Below are positions 37,130 to 50,695 of a DNA stretch of 64,000 nt, one piece after another. Position numbers and translations under genes: made by a program. Location of the stretch: assembly GCA_026929865.2 (NCBI GenBank), contig CM049396.1, positions 28,360,001 through 28,424,000 on the forward strand, in the 5' to 3' direction. Source of the stretch: Hyperoplus lanceolatus (Eukaryota; Chordata; Actinopteri; Uranoscopiformes; Ammodytidae). The number at the start of each line of letters is the position of its first letter. Within the stretch, counting starts at the first letter, position 1. The notes under the pieces are model-generated. The model was not told the origin of the DNA. It did not search any database and was given only the letters and a program-made list of their open reading frames with translations.

Positions 37130-37530
37130 ATAATTTATATTTATTATATTAGCTTCCTGTGTTCTTTATAATCCTGTTTACAAATCTATACAATTGGTTA
37201 TACTATATTTGATACAATCCATACAAATAGGCTATACAATTTGGTACTATAATTATTATTATTTTTTTTTATATATTTATATAATCCATATATCTATATA
37301 TATTATATACATACATCTATACAAAAATATATCTATTATATGCATTTATACAATCCATATATCTATATATTTATATTTGTACAATTCACATATCTATATC
37401 TAGGCTATATATATACATGTATCCACATATCTATACAATCAATATATCTATATACAAATATTCATTCAATATGATGCATCATAATTACACTTTAAATATA
37501 TATATATAATATATTTACAATCTAAAAAAA
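37130..37530. repeat. AT-rich degenerate tandem repeat in the LINE 3' UTR
   Basis: Irregular repetition of a unit like tatacaatccatatatctat over about 300 bp. It creates spurious open frames. Confidence 0.6.
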
Positions 37531-37585
37531 AAAAACATATGTTTTTTATTATTACTATTCTTTATTTTTTAATATACTTTCCTTC

Positions 37586-39750
37586 TTAAATCTCTCCCTC
37601 ATCCCTGTACCTTTTAAAAATCATTGCTTTGAATTTTCTTTTGAACTGAATCATGTTTGGACATTGCTTTAGCTCGGTGCTCATACCATTCCACAGTTTC
37701 ACACCACCAATTGAGATGCAATGACATTTTAAAGTCATGCGTGCAGCCAGTGTCTTAAAGTTTAACTGATCCCTCAAATTATAACCACCGTCTCTGTCAA
37801 AAAAAGTTTTTGAATGTTACCTGGTAGCAGTTTGTTTCTAGCTTTAAACATGATTTGTGTAACTTGATATTCAACCAGGTCTTTGAACTTTATGATGCGG
37901 GAATGTAAAAAGAGGAGGTTGGTGTGATCATAATATCCAGCTTTATTGATTATTCTTACGGCTCGTTTTTGAAGTGTGACTAGTGGTTGCAGTGAGCTTT
38001 TGTAAGTGGTCCCCCAGACCTCCACACAGTAATTTAAATAAGGTAAGATCATTGAACAGTAGAGAATATGCAATGATTTGTGATCCAATATATGCTTTGC
38101 TTTACCCAGGACTGAGATGCTTCGTGACAGTTTAGATTTAACATGTTTTATGTGAGGTTTCCAGCATAGCTTGTGGTCTATTGTCACACCCAGGAATTTA
38201 TTTACATACACTCTTTCAATAATAACACCATCTATCTTAACATTTACATCACTATTTAAATTACAATTTCCAAACAACATGATTTTTGTTTTGCTTAAAT
38301 TCAATGATAATTTATTATTGTCAAACCACCTTTTTAATTTGCTCATTTCAGATGTAATTGACTCCAGAAGCTGCTGCAAGTCCTTTCCCGTACAAAAAAT
38401 ATTTGTGTCATCTGCAAATAACACAAATTGTAAAATATTCGATGTTTTACATATGTCATTTATGTAGAGAATAAAAAGAATTGGCCCTAACACTGACCCC
38501 TGGGGGACCCCACAAGCAATGTCCAAACAAGCTGACACGTATTCACCCATCTTCACAAACTGTTGCCTGTTCTGTAGATAGCTCCTCAGCCAGTTTAATA
38601 CAACCCCCCTGATACCATACCGTTCTAATTTATTAATTAGTATATCATGATTTATGGTATCAAATGCTTTTTTGAGATCAATAAAGACACCAGCTGCATA
38701 TTTCTTTTGGTCCAGGGAATTTGTAATCTTTTCAATTAGCTCAATGACCGCTAATGAAGTGGATCGGTTGGGTCTGAAGCCGTATTGGCTGTCAGTTAGT
38801 ATATTGTGTTTATTGATGAATTTGTTAAGTCTAGCAGCAAATACTTTTTCTAAGATTTTTGAGAATTGAGGAAGCAGTGAAATAGGCCTGTAGTTTGTGA
38901 AGTGGTGTTTGTCTCCAGTTTTGTACAGCGGTATGACTTTTGCAATTTTCATTTTTCTTGGGAATTTACCAGTTTTAAATGATAAATTACAGATGTGCGT
39001 TAATGGTTTCGAAATTCCGTGAATTACCTCTTTGACTATTCTCATATCAATGTCACTATAGTCAGTAGAAGTTTTATTTTTGCATTTATGGACAATCTCT
39101 ATAATTTCACTCTCTTCCACTGCTGTTAGAAACATTGATTTTGGATTAATGTCTATGAAATCATTAATCCTGTCATCAGATCTCACAGGATTAGGTATTT
39201 TCTCAGCCAGTATTGGTCCAACATTTACAAAATATTGGTTGAAGCCATTTACTGCATCATCCATATTATCAATAGTCATATCATTTTCAATAAACTCATG
39301 TGGATAATTAACTTGTCTAGAACCATTTCCAATAACATTATTCAGTATATTCCATAGACCTTTAATATTGTTTTTATTATTATCTAATAATTTTCTATAA
39401 TATTCTTTCTTACTAATTCTCATAATGTTAGTTAGTTTATTTTTATATTTCTTATATTTATGTTCTGCGTCTTTGGTTCTAAGCTTTATAAATTCTTTAT
39501 ATAGTGTATTTTTCTTTTTGCAGGCATTTTGTAATCCCTTAGTTATCCATGGGCTATCTGAATATTTAAATTTCATTTTAATTTCTTTTATTGGGCAATA
39601 TTTATCATACAACAATTTAAATATCCCTAAGAATATTTCATAACCTTTATCAATATTTTCTTCTTTATATAATAGTTCCCAATTTTGATTTAATAATTCA
39701 TTTTTTAAAGTGTTTATTGCCTCTTCTGTCCGTACTCTTCTGTACTTGAA
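37586..39750 (-). CDS. LINE ORF2, reverse transcriptase part
   Basis: Continuous frame from about 39750 to 37774 (613 residues counted from an internal Met at 39615). Residues numbered from that Met: IPLYKTGDKHHFTNYRPISL (228-247), FIDLKKAFDT with a catalytic Asp (311-320), GVPQGSVLGP (369-378) and the active-site FADD (400-403). A second frameshift at a homopolymer near 37796-37805 shifts the last 70 or so codons (FFDRDGGYNLRDQL.. to ..YRDEGEI) into another frame, ending at 37586. All catalytic motifs are intact. Both breaks are single-base events at short homopolymers. Confidence 0.88.
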
Positions 39751-40679
39751 TGTACTCTCCCGTTTTCCCTCTTGTAGTTGTTATTGTACACAAGAAATAC
39801 TGGCAGATGGTCACTGATGTCATTGATCATTAATCCACTTATTGTAGTATTGTCTATAACATTTGTAAATATGTTGTCTATCAATGTGGCACAGTGAGAT
39901 GTGATCCTGCTTGGTCTGGTGATTTTTGGATAGAGACACAGACTGTACATTGTATTGATAAAGTCATCAGTTGGTTTGTGATTATTGGGATTAAGAAGAT
40001 CTATATTAAAATCCCCACAGATAAATATGACCTTTTGCTTTGACAATGTGTACATTTTTTCCATCCATTCCTTAAATATGTCAATATCGGAACCCGGTGC
40101 TCTATAAATACAACTAACAATCACATTCTTCTTATTTTCCATGCAAATTTCAACAGTTAGACATTCTAATACATTTCCGATTGCAGTTGTCATTTCATCA
40201 ACCACCTTGCAATTAAGGTTTTTGTCCACATACAGAGCCACACCTCCTCCAGTCTTGTTCTCTCTGTTTCTGTAGTTCAGTTCATAGCCATCTAGTTCAA
40301 AGTCCACCCCCTTTTCAGGGTTGATCCAGGTTTCTGATATTGCAATTATGTTAAATGGTTGTGAAAATTGACGTAAATATTCCTTAATGTATTGGAAATT
40401 TGCATACAAACTTCTACTGTTAAAATGAATGATGGATAGTTTCTGATCCGTCTTAATGGTCTTATTGTATTGATCATAAGTGTAATAGCCGCAGTCGGCA
40501 TTGTTGTTAAAGAAGAAGTTATTTTCCGGGTCGATATTGTCTTCCATGTCTTGTAAATTGTGCTCCGTATATTCGAATGTTTTCAGTTCCAGTTTATCAC
40601 AATCTGCAATCCTTTGTGTTATAGGTACCGGTATAATCTGTCCAGATGTAGATGAATTATTTCCTTCAGAGTGTGTCAT
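39714..40679 (-). CDS. LINE ORF2, N-terminal part: apurinic-type endonuclease
   Basis: 321 codons up to a premature stop caused by a frameshift near 39760-39768 (next to a run of four T). APE-like endonuclease at residues about 80-297: HFNSRSL (N87), ISETW (E116), GGGVALYV (144-151), GDFN (D223, N225) and SDH (289-291), so the catalytic set is present. It makes the first-strand nick in target-primed reverse transcription. The frame continues as RTEEAINTLKNELLNQNW in the next frame and joins the reverse transcriptase segment. Confidence 0.85.
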   Translation of the reverse strand: MTHSEGNNSSTSGQIIPVPITQRIADCDKLELKTFEYTEHNLQDMEDNIDPENNFFFNNNADCGYYTYDQYNKTIKTDQKLSIIHFNSRSLYANFQYIKEYLRQFSQPFNIIAISETWINPEKGVDFELDGYELNYRNRENKTGGGVALYVDKNLNCKVVDEMTTAIGNVLECLTVEICMENKKNVIVSCIYRAPGSDIDIFKEWMEKMYTLSKQKVIFICGDFNIDLLNPNNHKPTDDFINTMYSLCLYPKITRPSRITSHCATLIDNIFTNVIDNTTISGLMINDISDHLPVFLVYNNNYKRENGRVHSSTEEYGQKRQ

Positions 40680-40720
40680 GATTGTGTATGTTTATTACTC
40701 ACTGTGTTTCCAGTTCGGAC

Positions 40721-41419
40721 TCATTGGAACTTGTCCAGCTCTGCAATGTCTCTGATGACCATCACTTTAGCCTCCTCGGGTGAACCATTTAATTTGATGA
40801 AGATTTTGCAGTTTGCAGTCCAAGTGTTCTGAATTTTTCCCTGCTTTTTTAAGTTGCGAGCCATTCTGGCAATGTCGGCGTTCTGCTTTGTTAGATGCTC
40901 GTTTAGGAACACTTTTGTTCCTTTCAGCTTCCTCCCCTGTTTCAGCAGTGCGGTTTTGTGCTTGCGGTTAACAAACCTGATGATGACCGCTGGAATATCG
41001 CTGGTTTTCCTCCTGGGCAGTGGGTGGCATGCCTCGATGTCACTGCAGTGTAGCTCAATCCCCTTCGTCCGCAGGAAAGCAGCCACCTGTTGCTCCGTTG
41101 AGCTGCCATCCCGTTCACCGGGCTCCCCCCCGTTGTCATAGGTCACCGCCCGAGCGTATGACCGGGGTTTAACGTGGAGCCCGGTAACGATGACGTTGTT
41201 AATCCTCGTGTACTGTTCCAGGTCAGACACTCTGCCTTCAAGGTGGATAATTCGTTTATCCTTTTCTTCACTCTGCAATCGCAAGATTTTGATCTCCCCG
41301 GCCAGGTCCAGGATGTTTTGTTGTTGTTTCCTCATCTTGGATACCTCTTCAGCAAGGAAGTCGAGAGAACTTTTAATGTCCTCGCCTTCCTCGGCCGTGA
41401 AAGCCTTCTTCGGCCCCAT
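40721..41419 (-). CDS. LINE ORF1 protein (nucleic-acid-binding)
   Basis: 232 residues, MGPKKAFTAEEGED.. to ..AELDKFQ. Residues about 10-75 are heptad-like and charged (coiled coil, probable multimerisation). Then RINNVIVTGLHV opens an RRM-like fold of the L1 ORF1p / transposase_22 type, and a basic C-terminal domain follows (residues about 145-225). No zinc knuckle is seen. Expected to bind LINE RNA as a chaperone. It is intact and ends 41 nt before ORF2. Start chosen at the first ATG of the frame. Confidence 0.8.
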   Translation of the reverse strand: MGPKKAFTAEEGEDIKSSLDFLAEEVSKMRKQQQNILDLAGEIKILRLQSEEKDKRIIHLEGRVSDLEQYTRINNVIVTGLHVKPRSYARAVTYDNGGEPGERDGSSTEQQVAAFLRTKGIELHCSDIEACHPLPRRKTSDIPAVIIRFVNRKHKTALLKQGRKLKGTKVFLNEHLTKQNADIARMARNLKKQGKIQNTWTANCKIFIKLNGSPEEAKVMVIRDIAELDKFQ

Positions 41420-41741
41420 TCTTCCCGGTTACGACATGTACGTCCCCACTGTATTTCTCTCAATGGCGGACTATGCAGCAATAGTCAGGCAGCGACAAAC
41501 CAGGCCAACGTCCTCCAACTCGTCTCAGGTGTTTGAATACGAGAACCTTTCCATCAGCTGTGGGAACGAGAGCAGAACTAATGGCTGGAAACTCGTCCGT
41601 GCGTTAGCGTCTGGAAGTAAACTCTACTGGCAGAGTGTGCTGGTAGGCCTAAGAAAAGTAGCTGTAACAGCCAGGCAAGATAGCAAACTAATTGGATCCC
41701 GAACTTAATATCCAATCACAAGAGAGAACTGTACAAAACCT

Positions 41742-41856
41742 AGGTTATCCACTAGGTTTTGCAGTTTGCACTAATTGTTTTGAGAAATGCACTAACTGCT
41801 GTGCAAATGTTAATAGTGATGTGAGAAAAGCACCAAAGCGACAGAGAAAAACTGTA
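41742..41856 (+). mobile_element. Right end of the DD35E element, displaced by the LINE
   Basis: Continues the sequence broken at 36912; near identical to 35844-35959. Ends with the 33-bp terminal repeat (41822-41854, one base different: acagag for actgag) and TA at 41855-41856. Confidence 0.92.
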
Positions 41857-42115
41857 ACGACCCCCAGCATTAACAAGGGACTCAAATCGTAACTGCGTAT
41901 CCCTTAAAGCAGAGCTAACACATTGTTCGAACAACCATGTGCACATCCAACAAGGAAATGGCCTTACAAGTGTCTGGGAAAAAAACAGAGAAAAGGAAAA
42001 ATGCCATACACATAAAAATAAATGGTGATTGACAAGAACTATTACGGTACCAATTTAATACAACAGACTTCATAGACACATTATACACCATAAGAAGAAG
42101 AAGAAGTTTAAAAGG

Positions 42116-42490
42116 TTAAAGGTGCACTATGCAGTTTCAGAGGAGAAGGATTTTTTTACATTTGCAGAGCCGTAAGTTAGTTTACAAAACATATTTTCTC
42201 TACATGTAATTCTTAGTATTGAAAAATTATATCATCATAAATCAAAACTTAAATTATTTTGAGGAACCTGTGGAACCAAGAGTAAGATTATTATATGTTT
42301 GTCAACCAAACTGTGGGCCCTGCTGCTGTAAACAACAACAGTGACTTTTTAGGTAGCTTTCTAGCTTCAAACAGTGTTCCAGGGATCACATTTTCCTGTG
42401 AGGAGAGTTTGTTTATTCAGTTAGTAAGAATATTCCTTGAAAATGTTCACTTCTCTGACACACCAAAAGTTACATAGTGCACCTTTGAGA
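42116..42490. mobile_element. MITE, family D (TTAA-type)
   Basis: Left TTAA followed by AGGTGCACTATGCAG; right end reads from outside as AAAGGTGCACTATGTAA. About 370 bp, no coding capacity. A diverged fragment of its right part is at about 45345-45395. Confidence 0.75.
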
Positions 42491-44403
<1,913 letters not shown>

Positions 44404-44418
44404 TTAAATGTGATTGTT

Positions 44419-44563
44419 TTTTTTTTGTTTTTTAAGATCTTTTTTGGGCATTTTTATGCTTTATGACATGTAGAGAACGACCGCCGTCGGGAATCGAACC
44501 CAGGTCTGCTGCTGGGCCCGGCCCGGGAGGGGGACGCCTTACCAACTGAGCTAAAGGCGCCCC
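44419..44563 (-). mobile_element. tRNA-derived SINE, type 1, young copy with internal deletion
   Basis: Minus-strand copy of the SINE at 5855 with a perfect 15-bp target duplication TTAAATGTGATTGTT (44404-44418 and 44564-44578). A-box and B-box intact. About 40 bp of the body (the ctcccctctctgcccc part) is missing relative to 5855, and the element ends in an A-rich tail. Confidence 0.93.
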
Positions 44564-44578
44564 TTAAATGTGATTGTT

Positions 44579-46030
44579 AAACTAATATTTCCTGTAACAA
44601 AAGGGCATACTAGCATAAGTGGTTCCCCAAGAAGCTCTTATCGTTGTTAAACTTTTATAAAAGTGTGAACATATTCTAAGAAAACACTCTGCCAGGGTGC
44701 AGAGGGTAGTTAAATACATAATAATCAAGCACAATTTAGAGATTTATTTCAATTGAGTATTTCTATTTCATGCTATTTTATACTTATACTGCAATTTGGG
44801 GGGGGAGGTATTGCATATTTACTATTGTACTGGGGTTACAACACAAAGTACATAAACTTGCTCACTCTGTTGAATTGTGCATGTACTAGTAATATTAACT
44901 CTATTATTTAACAGGGCAAGGACCCATTACCTTTAACAGCTTTTTGAACGCATCGCAAATTAGTCTTGATAGCGCTGACAGTAAACATGGCAAATTGCAC
45001 TCCACTAGTACATTTTCCTCCTCCGATGTTATCTTGCCTAAGTGTCTTTCCATCCTAATTGGTGTCATCATCATCTCTGCCATTAGGAGACGACTGCCAC
45101 CTCATTGTCCCAATGGTGATGTTCCCAGATGCCTGCAGGCCTGTACAGAATGTGTCTCCCGTGGTGTGTTCAATGATTGCTAATTATGCTAAGCACTGTG
45201 CAGTGGTTATATATGAGCAATCAACACAAGAGGCTATCGACAAGTATATTAGAAATGGTTGGTGGCGGCATAATTAAGCATGGCAATGGTTAAAAGAAAT
45301 GCTGGCAGTCAGGTCATTTGGTGAAACCAGTAACGGACATTTTTTCAGAATAAAACTTGGAAAATCTTCACTTCAGACACACCAAAAATTACATTTAAAA
45401 CAGTCTTCCTGAGATTGACTGCCATCAGCCATATTGCAATACCTACAATTACCAGCAGAGTGAGCCCATGTCATTCTTTTCAAATAAGAAAAACCATATC
45501 TGCTTGAAATGGGGGATCTCTGACCTCAGGTTACATTGATACATGCTTTTCTCTCATGCTGTTGATGTCAAACTATGAATTCCACTTAAATCCAATGCAT
45601 CATACTACATCACCGCGCAAGCAGGGGGCTCTTTAGGGTGCACTGCCCCCAAAGTCTCTCTCACACACACATACGCGCCGCACACACTGTTGACGCAAAG
45701 CCCTCACTTTCAGAGTTGGAGAACGTAATTCATGATCCAGTTTCAGACTTGCTCTGACCCTAACCTGATCGACTTCCATCAAGCCACTCATAAATCTCCA
45801 TGTCAGTCACTGAAGTCCATAGAGGAGTGAGAGGATGGAATATCTCATTTTCTGGTATGGAGAAGAGCCAATGCCTGACCGTTTCCACACACACATACAC
45901 ACAAACACACACAAAACACACACACACACACACAAACACAGGTTAGGAAACTTAAGAAGGAGTAGCAAATCAAAGCTGAGGATTTATGGCCCTTCAAAGT
46001 TTGGCATAAGGAAAAAAGATAATGTTATAA

Positions 46031-46082
<52 letters not shown>

Positions 46083-47690
46083 AAGGCCAGGACTTTTGGA
46101 AGCCTAAACAAATCAACAATGATGAATGTGAAAAGCTTAAGGAGAAAAAGAAGAAGACAGTCAGTGGGAAAGAGAGGGCCAGCAGCAGATCAATAAAACT
46201 GAAGAGGAAAGCAAGATCAAATTTCTTAATAACAGCTAAACTGATAGGAAAAGACAGTGACACAGTTGTCTTGGAGTTGTGAGAGATGGGGGCGATTTTT
46301 TTTCAATGCTTATGGCTAATGGAGTCATTTAAACAAAACAAAAAAACGATGGATGACTAATATCAATAAATAAATGGATGCTTTTTAAGTACATTTAATA
46401 TATATTTTAATTATTTTAACAACCTAAAACACATAGGCTACTTATTGATTTAAAAAAGCAGGTGGTTAGTCTTTTCTAACCATATTTCTAATTTCAGTTT
46501 ATTGGCTTAATTTCATAGCAGCAAACACGTGTTGAAGTTGTTCAGGTGACGTCCACACAATTTCACTTTTGAGGGGTAATGTTGGAATATCCAATTGCAA
46601 CCTCTCAAATTTCCTGTTTTCTTCCTTCCTGTCTAAGCAGTGTCCTCAAAAAGGTATGCCAACAATGGAATGGGCAAGGGATCAGAACAGGCTCTTTTAA
46701 CCAAAAGCCGAAAAAAATGAGTCCTGACTTTGGAAAGAGCTCCTCAAAAGGTTGGAGGTGGTGGAGATCTATGATGATAGAAAGTTGGAATCGGTACAAG
46801 ACTGGAATGGCTTTGTTTGCGAACACAACTTGTGCTCTCATTCACCTAAATGTACCTTTGCATCCCAGTAGATTCATGGATGACACTTTTCCTGTGGGGC
46901 CTTTTGAACATTACCTCATAATACCATAGGCATTTTTAATCTGTCTCTCTGCTCACTTTCCAACTCCCTGCCAGGGGTCTAATCCTCTGTGACTAATAGG
47001 CTGGATATAAGGATTATATTTTTTACCTGCCCAGGGACACAGTAAAAGAGAGAGGGGGGAATAAGATGAATGGATATGTAAAAAAAAGGGAGAGAGAGAA
47101 AGAAGACGATCTTTTTAATGGTATGACAGTAGAGTCGACACCAGAGTCAGTTTGAGTGCTCACATGCTGAAATCAAATCTGAAAGCCATGGTGCTTTCCT
47201 GTAGCAGTCATTTAAATGTTGTGCCCGGTTGAGTTAGTTCTCCCCTATGCTTATACCTTTCTCAGGGAGTTGAAATGATGAAGACATTTTTCTTCTTCTG
47301 CGTATTTAAGTTGGGGTGAGATTTTTTTTTTCAGCGCGCAAAGAGATTAATCATGCCGATCCACTCTGGGCTCCGAGGCTTTTCTGCTCCGTGGAAAGTA
47401 TCTCATATATTTAAGCTGTATTTCACAGCTCTGCTCTTTTGACAATGGGAAATTCATGGAGTTTGATATGCTTAATCTCACGGTAGCGCCCATAAAAATA
47501 CATCTTGAACACCCTGTGAACTTTCTTAGCTCTTTGTATCCTCCTATGCACTGAGGTTAAAAAAACAAGAAAAAAGGGTAACACTGACATTACCTTTAGA
47601 AAGTGTATCACATAAATCCACAACATTACTTTGTTTTGCATTATTAAACACGCCTATAGCCACACTAAGTTCTGCCAAGCTGTATGTAGA
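44579..47690. other. Intergenic, no recognised gene
   Basis: CA-rich tract 45890-45942 and GT array 46033-46081. The remainder is unique-looking and A/T-rich. Open frames up to 116 codons are unrecognised. Confidence 0.5.
46033..46081. repeat. (GT)n microsatellite
   Basis: Perfect GT run of about 48 bp. Confidence 0.96.
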
Positions 47691-47694
47691 TACT

Positions 47695-48000
47695 CTGAGC
47701 TAAATACTTATGTCTGCATGGTAACATGCTAACAGCGACAATGCTAACATGCTGAGGTTAAGTAGGTAATGTGGTTAAGTATGTACCATGGCCATTTAGC
47801 AAGTTAAATGCTAAGCACTAAACTACAGCATAGCAGGTAAGTACTGGGACAAATACAGTGAAAATGTTGTGATGGTAGTCCTACTAGAGGAAAAGTAACC
47901 GGAAGTTGTCAAGGAACCATGAATATCTGAGCCAATCTTCATTGCAAACCGTCAAATAGTTGTCGAGGTATTTCAATCCAGGCCAAACTGGTTATAATTA
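47695..48000. repeat. Interspersed teleost repeat, unclassified
   Basis: Carries the gcatggtaacatgctaac / gctaacatgctgagg phrases and a downstream block (ccgtcaaatagttgtcgagg..ttcaatccaggcc) that I know from a widespread fish repeat. A shorter related piece is at 61195-61345. Confidence 0.5.
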
Positions 48001-48693
48001 AAAATGTGTTCATTCTTGAAAGGGGCTCTGTTTCTGTTCAAAACTGGTGACTTGTCTGTCGTGGGAGGAATTCCTTACTGAGGACACACGTCATTGTGCC
48101 GGTCATCCGTGTTTTGTATGCTCTGAAAAACAAATTTAAATAACCAAAAGAAAAAAGTGTTTTGGTAAAAAATGTCTCATGCTCTCTCGACATACGGTCT
48201 GCTCCTTTGAATTCAAGGGCTTTGGCTCATTAAGATTGCATCACTGGCTAATAAGAATATATGAAGAATGAGCCGGTAAAGCTTTACATTTGAGACCGAT
48301 AGAGGACACAATAAAGCTAATCTTACTAAACAACTTCTATGGTAAATATCTGCAGTGAGCCCCCGCTTCCACTGGTTCAAATTGTAATCCCATCAAAAAG
48401 GCTGTAGACAAAGAGGAGAATGTGGTCCTCTTTCAGCCGTCTGTCAAGCAGCATTGTCCCAGACAAATCCGCTAATGTATTTCCACTTGAGAGAGAGCTG
48501 TTGGGGCAACTCACAAACTAATGCAACATAGTAGCCATTGGATCAGAGAGTTATCCAGCCAGAGAGCTGGTATCTGAGCATATGATTACTCTCTAACATT
48601 GTGCATCCTTTGGCAGCAGATGGCAGCACTTTAATTTTGTACTCAAAGATGACACAAGGTTTGTTTTTTTCACTCTCTCGTTCTTCCACTGAC

Positions 48694-48873
48694 TTAAAGG
48701 TGAAGTGAGCGATATATTTATGTTAATATATATGTGTTAAATCGCTCTATATTCATACAGTGATCACTTATAGTGTGCGCGTGGTGACGTAGGGACGAGG
48801 GAGTATAGACCGCTAACTGCACTCACTGACAGGAAGTTAGCTAAAAGAACCATTCCGCTTACAGCACCTTTAA
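48694..48873. mobile_element. MITE, family C, internally deleted (172 bp between TTAAs)
   Basis: TTAA at 48694-48697 and 48870-48873. Both termini are present (AGGTGAAGTGAGCG and, from the right, AGGTGCTGTAAGCGGAATGG), in reverse orientation to the 34 kb copy. About 300 bp of the middle is missing. Confidence 0.85.
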
Positions 48874-49992
48874 ACACCAGGATTAGGTTCTACCAGAATA
48901 TCCATAAGGCTAATTGATTTGTGTGTACAGTCCTTTACTACTTAAAATTAAAAGAATATCAACCAACAGTTCAATAAATGCAATTAAAATGCAGTTTTGT
49001 ATCAAGTGTATATAAATACATGTTGTGTATTAATTAGCACATTTGTGCTAGTTTCAAACAAAACTAGCACACTAAATAAAAATGCAATTCATGTCTTATG
49101 GTTTATAAGTACACTGGTTGCTGAGAAACATAGTGCCACCAATCAAAATAAATTGTCTATATAAACTGGAATTTCTGTATATACAAACCTTTACCTGTTT
49201 AAGACAGTTTGATTAATAATACGCTAACCTATAACTTAATGTTTGTGGTAAGATGTTTTTTTGCTAGCAATCTGTAACTGAAGGTACATTGCGTATTTTT
49301 TTTTGATCAAATGAGATTTAAAAGCTTCCCAATGTTGGTCATTAAACTGCAATTAAATCATGCGGCCTTGTCACAGGTGTCAACCATATCCCAATACTGA
49401 TTTCAGTCTAAACAGGTTCATTATTAGTAAGCTACAGTTAGTTGCATTTAAAATAAATCACTGGTGCAACACAATTTAACTAAGGGGTCTGCTCTAAACA
49501 AAACAGTGCAATTGTGTCCATGAAAAGTAAAGGGTCTATAGCATCCACTCACATTTTCATGTGACAAATTGCATATACCTGTATACCGTATAATAATACA
49601 CGGTTTGACCCCTCCAAGGAAAATTGTTTTCCATGCCACAGAGGAATTGTTCTGCATGGTGCACATCCACAAAGATGACCTGTAAACTCAGTCCTCTGGG
49701 ATCTAATTTACACTGCTTTTCCTCAGTTTTTCCACTTTCTCTTGGGAATCTCAATTGCTTCCTCGTTTCCCAGTCTCGTCACTTACACAGCGTGTGTATA
49801 CAAATAATTGTGTTCGATAAAGAAACAGAATGCGCTGTATACACAAGGCATTCTGTTTACTTGTTCAACCTGTCACATCTGAATGCACAGCCATTTTGGT
49901 TAGTTGTTTTTATTTGTTATTTATTGGAACCGCATTACATTGACTCAGGGCACATGCAAACATGTAGGCCATCATTAAATAGTAAAGAAACA

Positions 49993-50144
<152 letters not shown>

Positions 50145-50303
50145 CTATCCTTTTGCCCAATAGCAACACCACAACAGAATGACTTAGTGCTCATACACGC
50201 TAGCCGTTCACAAACATCCATTACATGACAGTTGTTTGTCTTTGGCTGCCTCCGCCCATACCCTGTGCACTCAAGGGTCGAGTGTACAGTTTGTGTGTTT
50301 GTG

Positions 50304-50463
<160 letters not shown>

Positions 50464-50640
50464 ACACACAGGGATTAATATCAGTAATGGAGCCTTTATT
50501 TGTTCATATGTTGAGCAGCCACTGTAATGCTGATGGAAGGAGGATGGGTCTCAAACAAGGAGAAACATAAGTAATAAATCAAAGGAGGGGCAGCATGGGG
50601 ATGTGAGTACTGACCACTCATGTAAAGTGAAAGAGAGACT

Positions 50641-50690
<50 letters not shown>
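50641..50690. repeat. (GA)n microsatellite
   Basis: Perfect GA run of about 48 bp. Confidence 0.96.

Positions 50691-50695
<5 letters not shown>

Larger units (their letters stand above)
36913..41741 (-). mobile_element. Near-complete CR1/L2-group non-LTR retrotransposon (4829 bp)
   Basis: Minus-strand LINE with 5' UTR (41741-41420), ORF1 (41419-40721), ORF2 (40679-37586, two frameshifts), an AT-rich 3' UTR and a 3' end made of a TTTGAT-type simple repeat rather than poly(A). Flanked by a 5-bp target duplication AGGTT (36908-36912, 41742-41746). The interrupted host sequence can be checked directly against the uninterrupted copy at 35842-35857. Clade placement (CR1/L2/Daphne group of the Jockey superfamily) is from ORF2 style only. 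Confidence 0.9.

Noticed and set aside
37194..37403. Ile/Tyr-rich open frame
   Set aside because: Product of the AT-rich tandem repeat in the LINE 3' UTR.
44470..44563. Possible tRNA gene on the minus strand
   Set aside because: It is the head of a SINE with a 15-bp target duplication.
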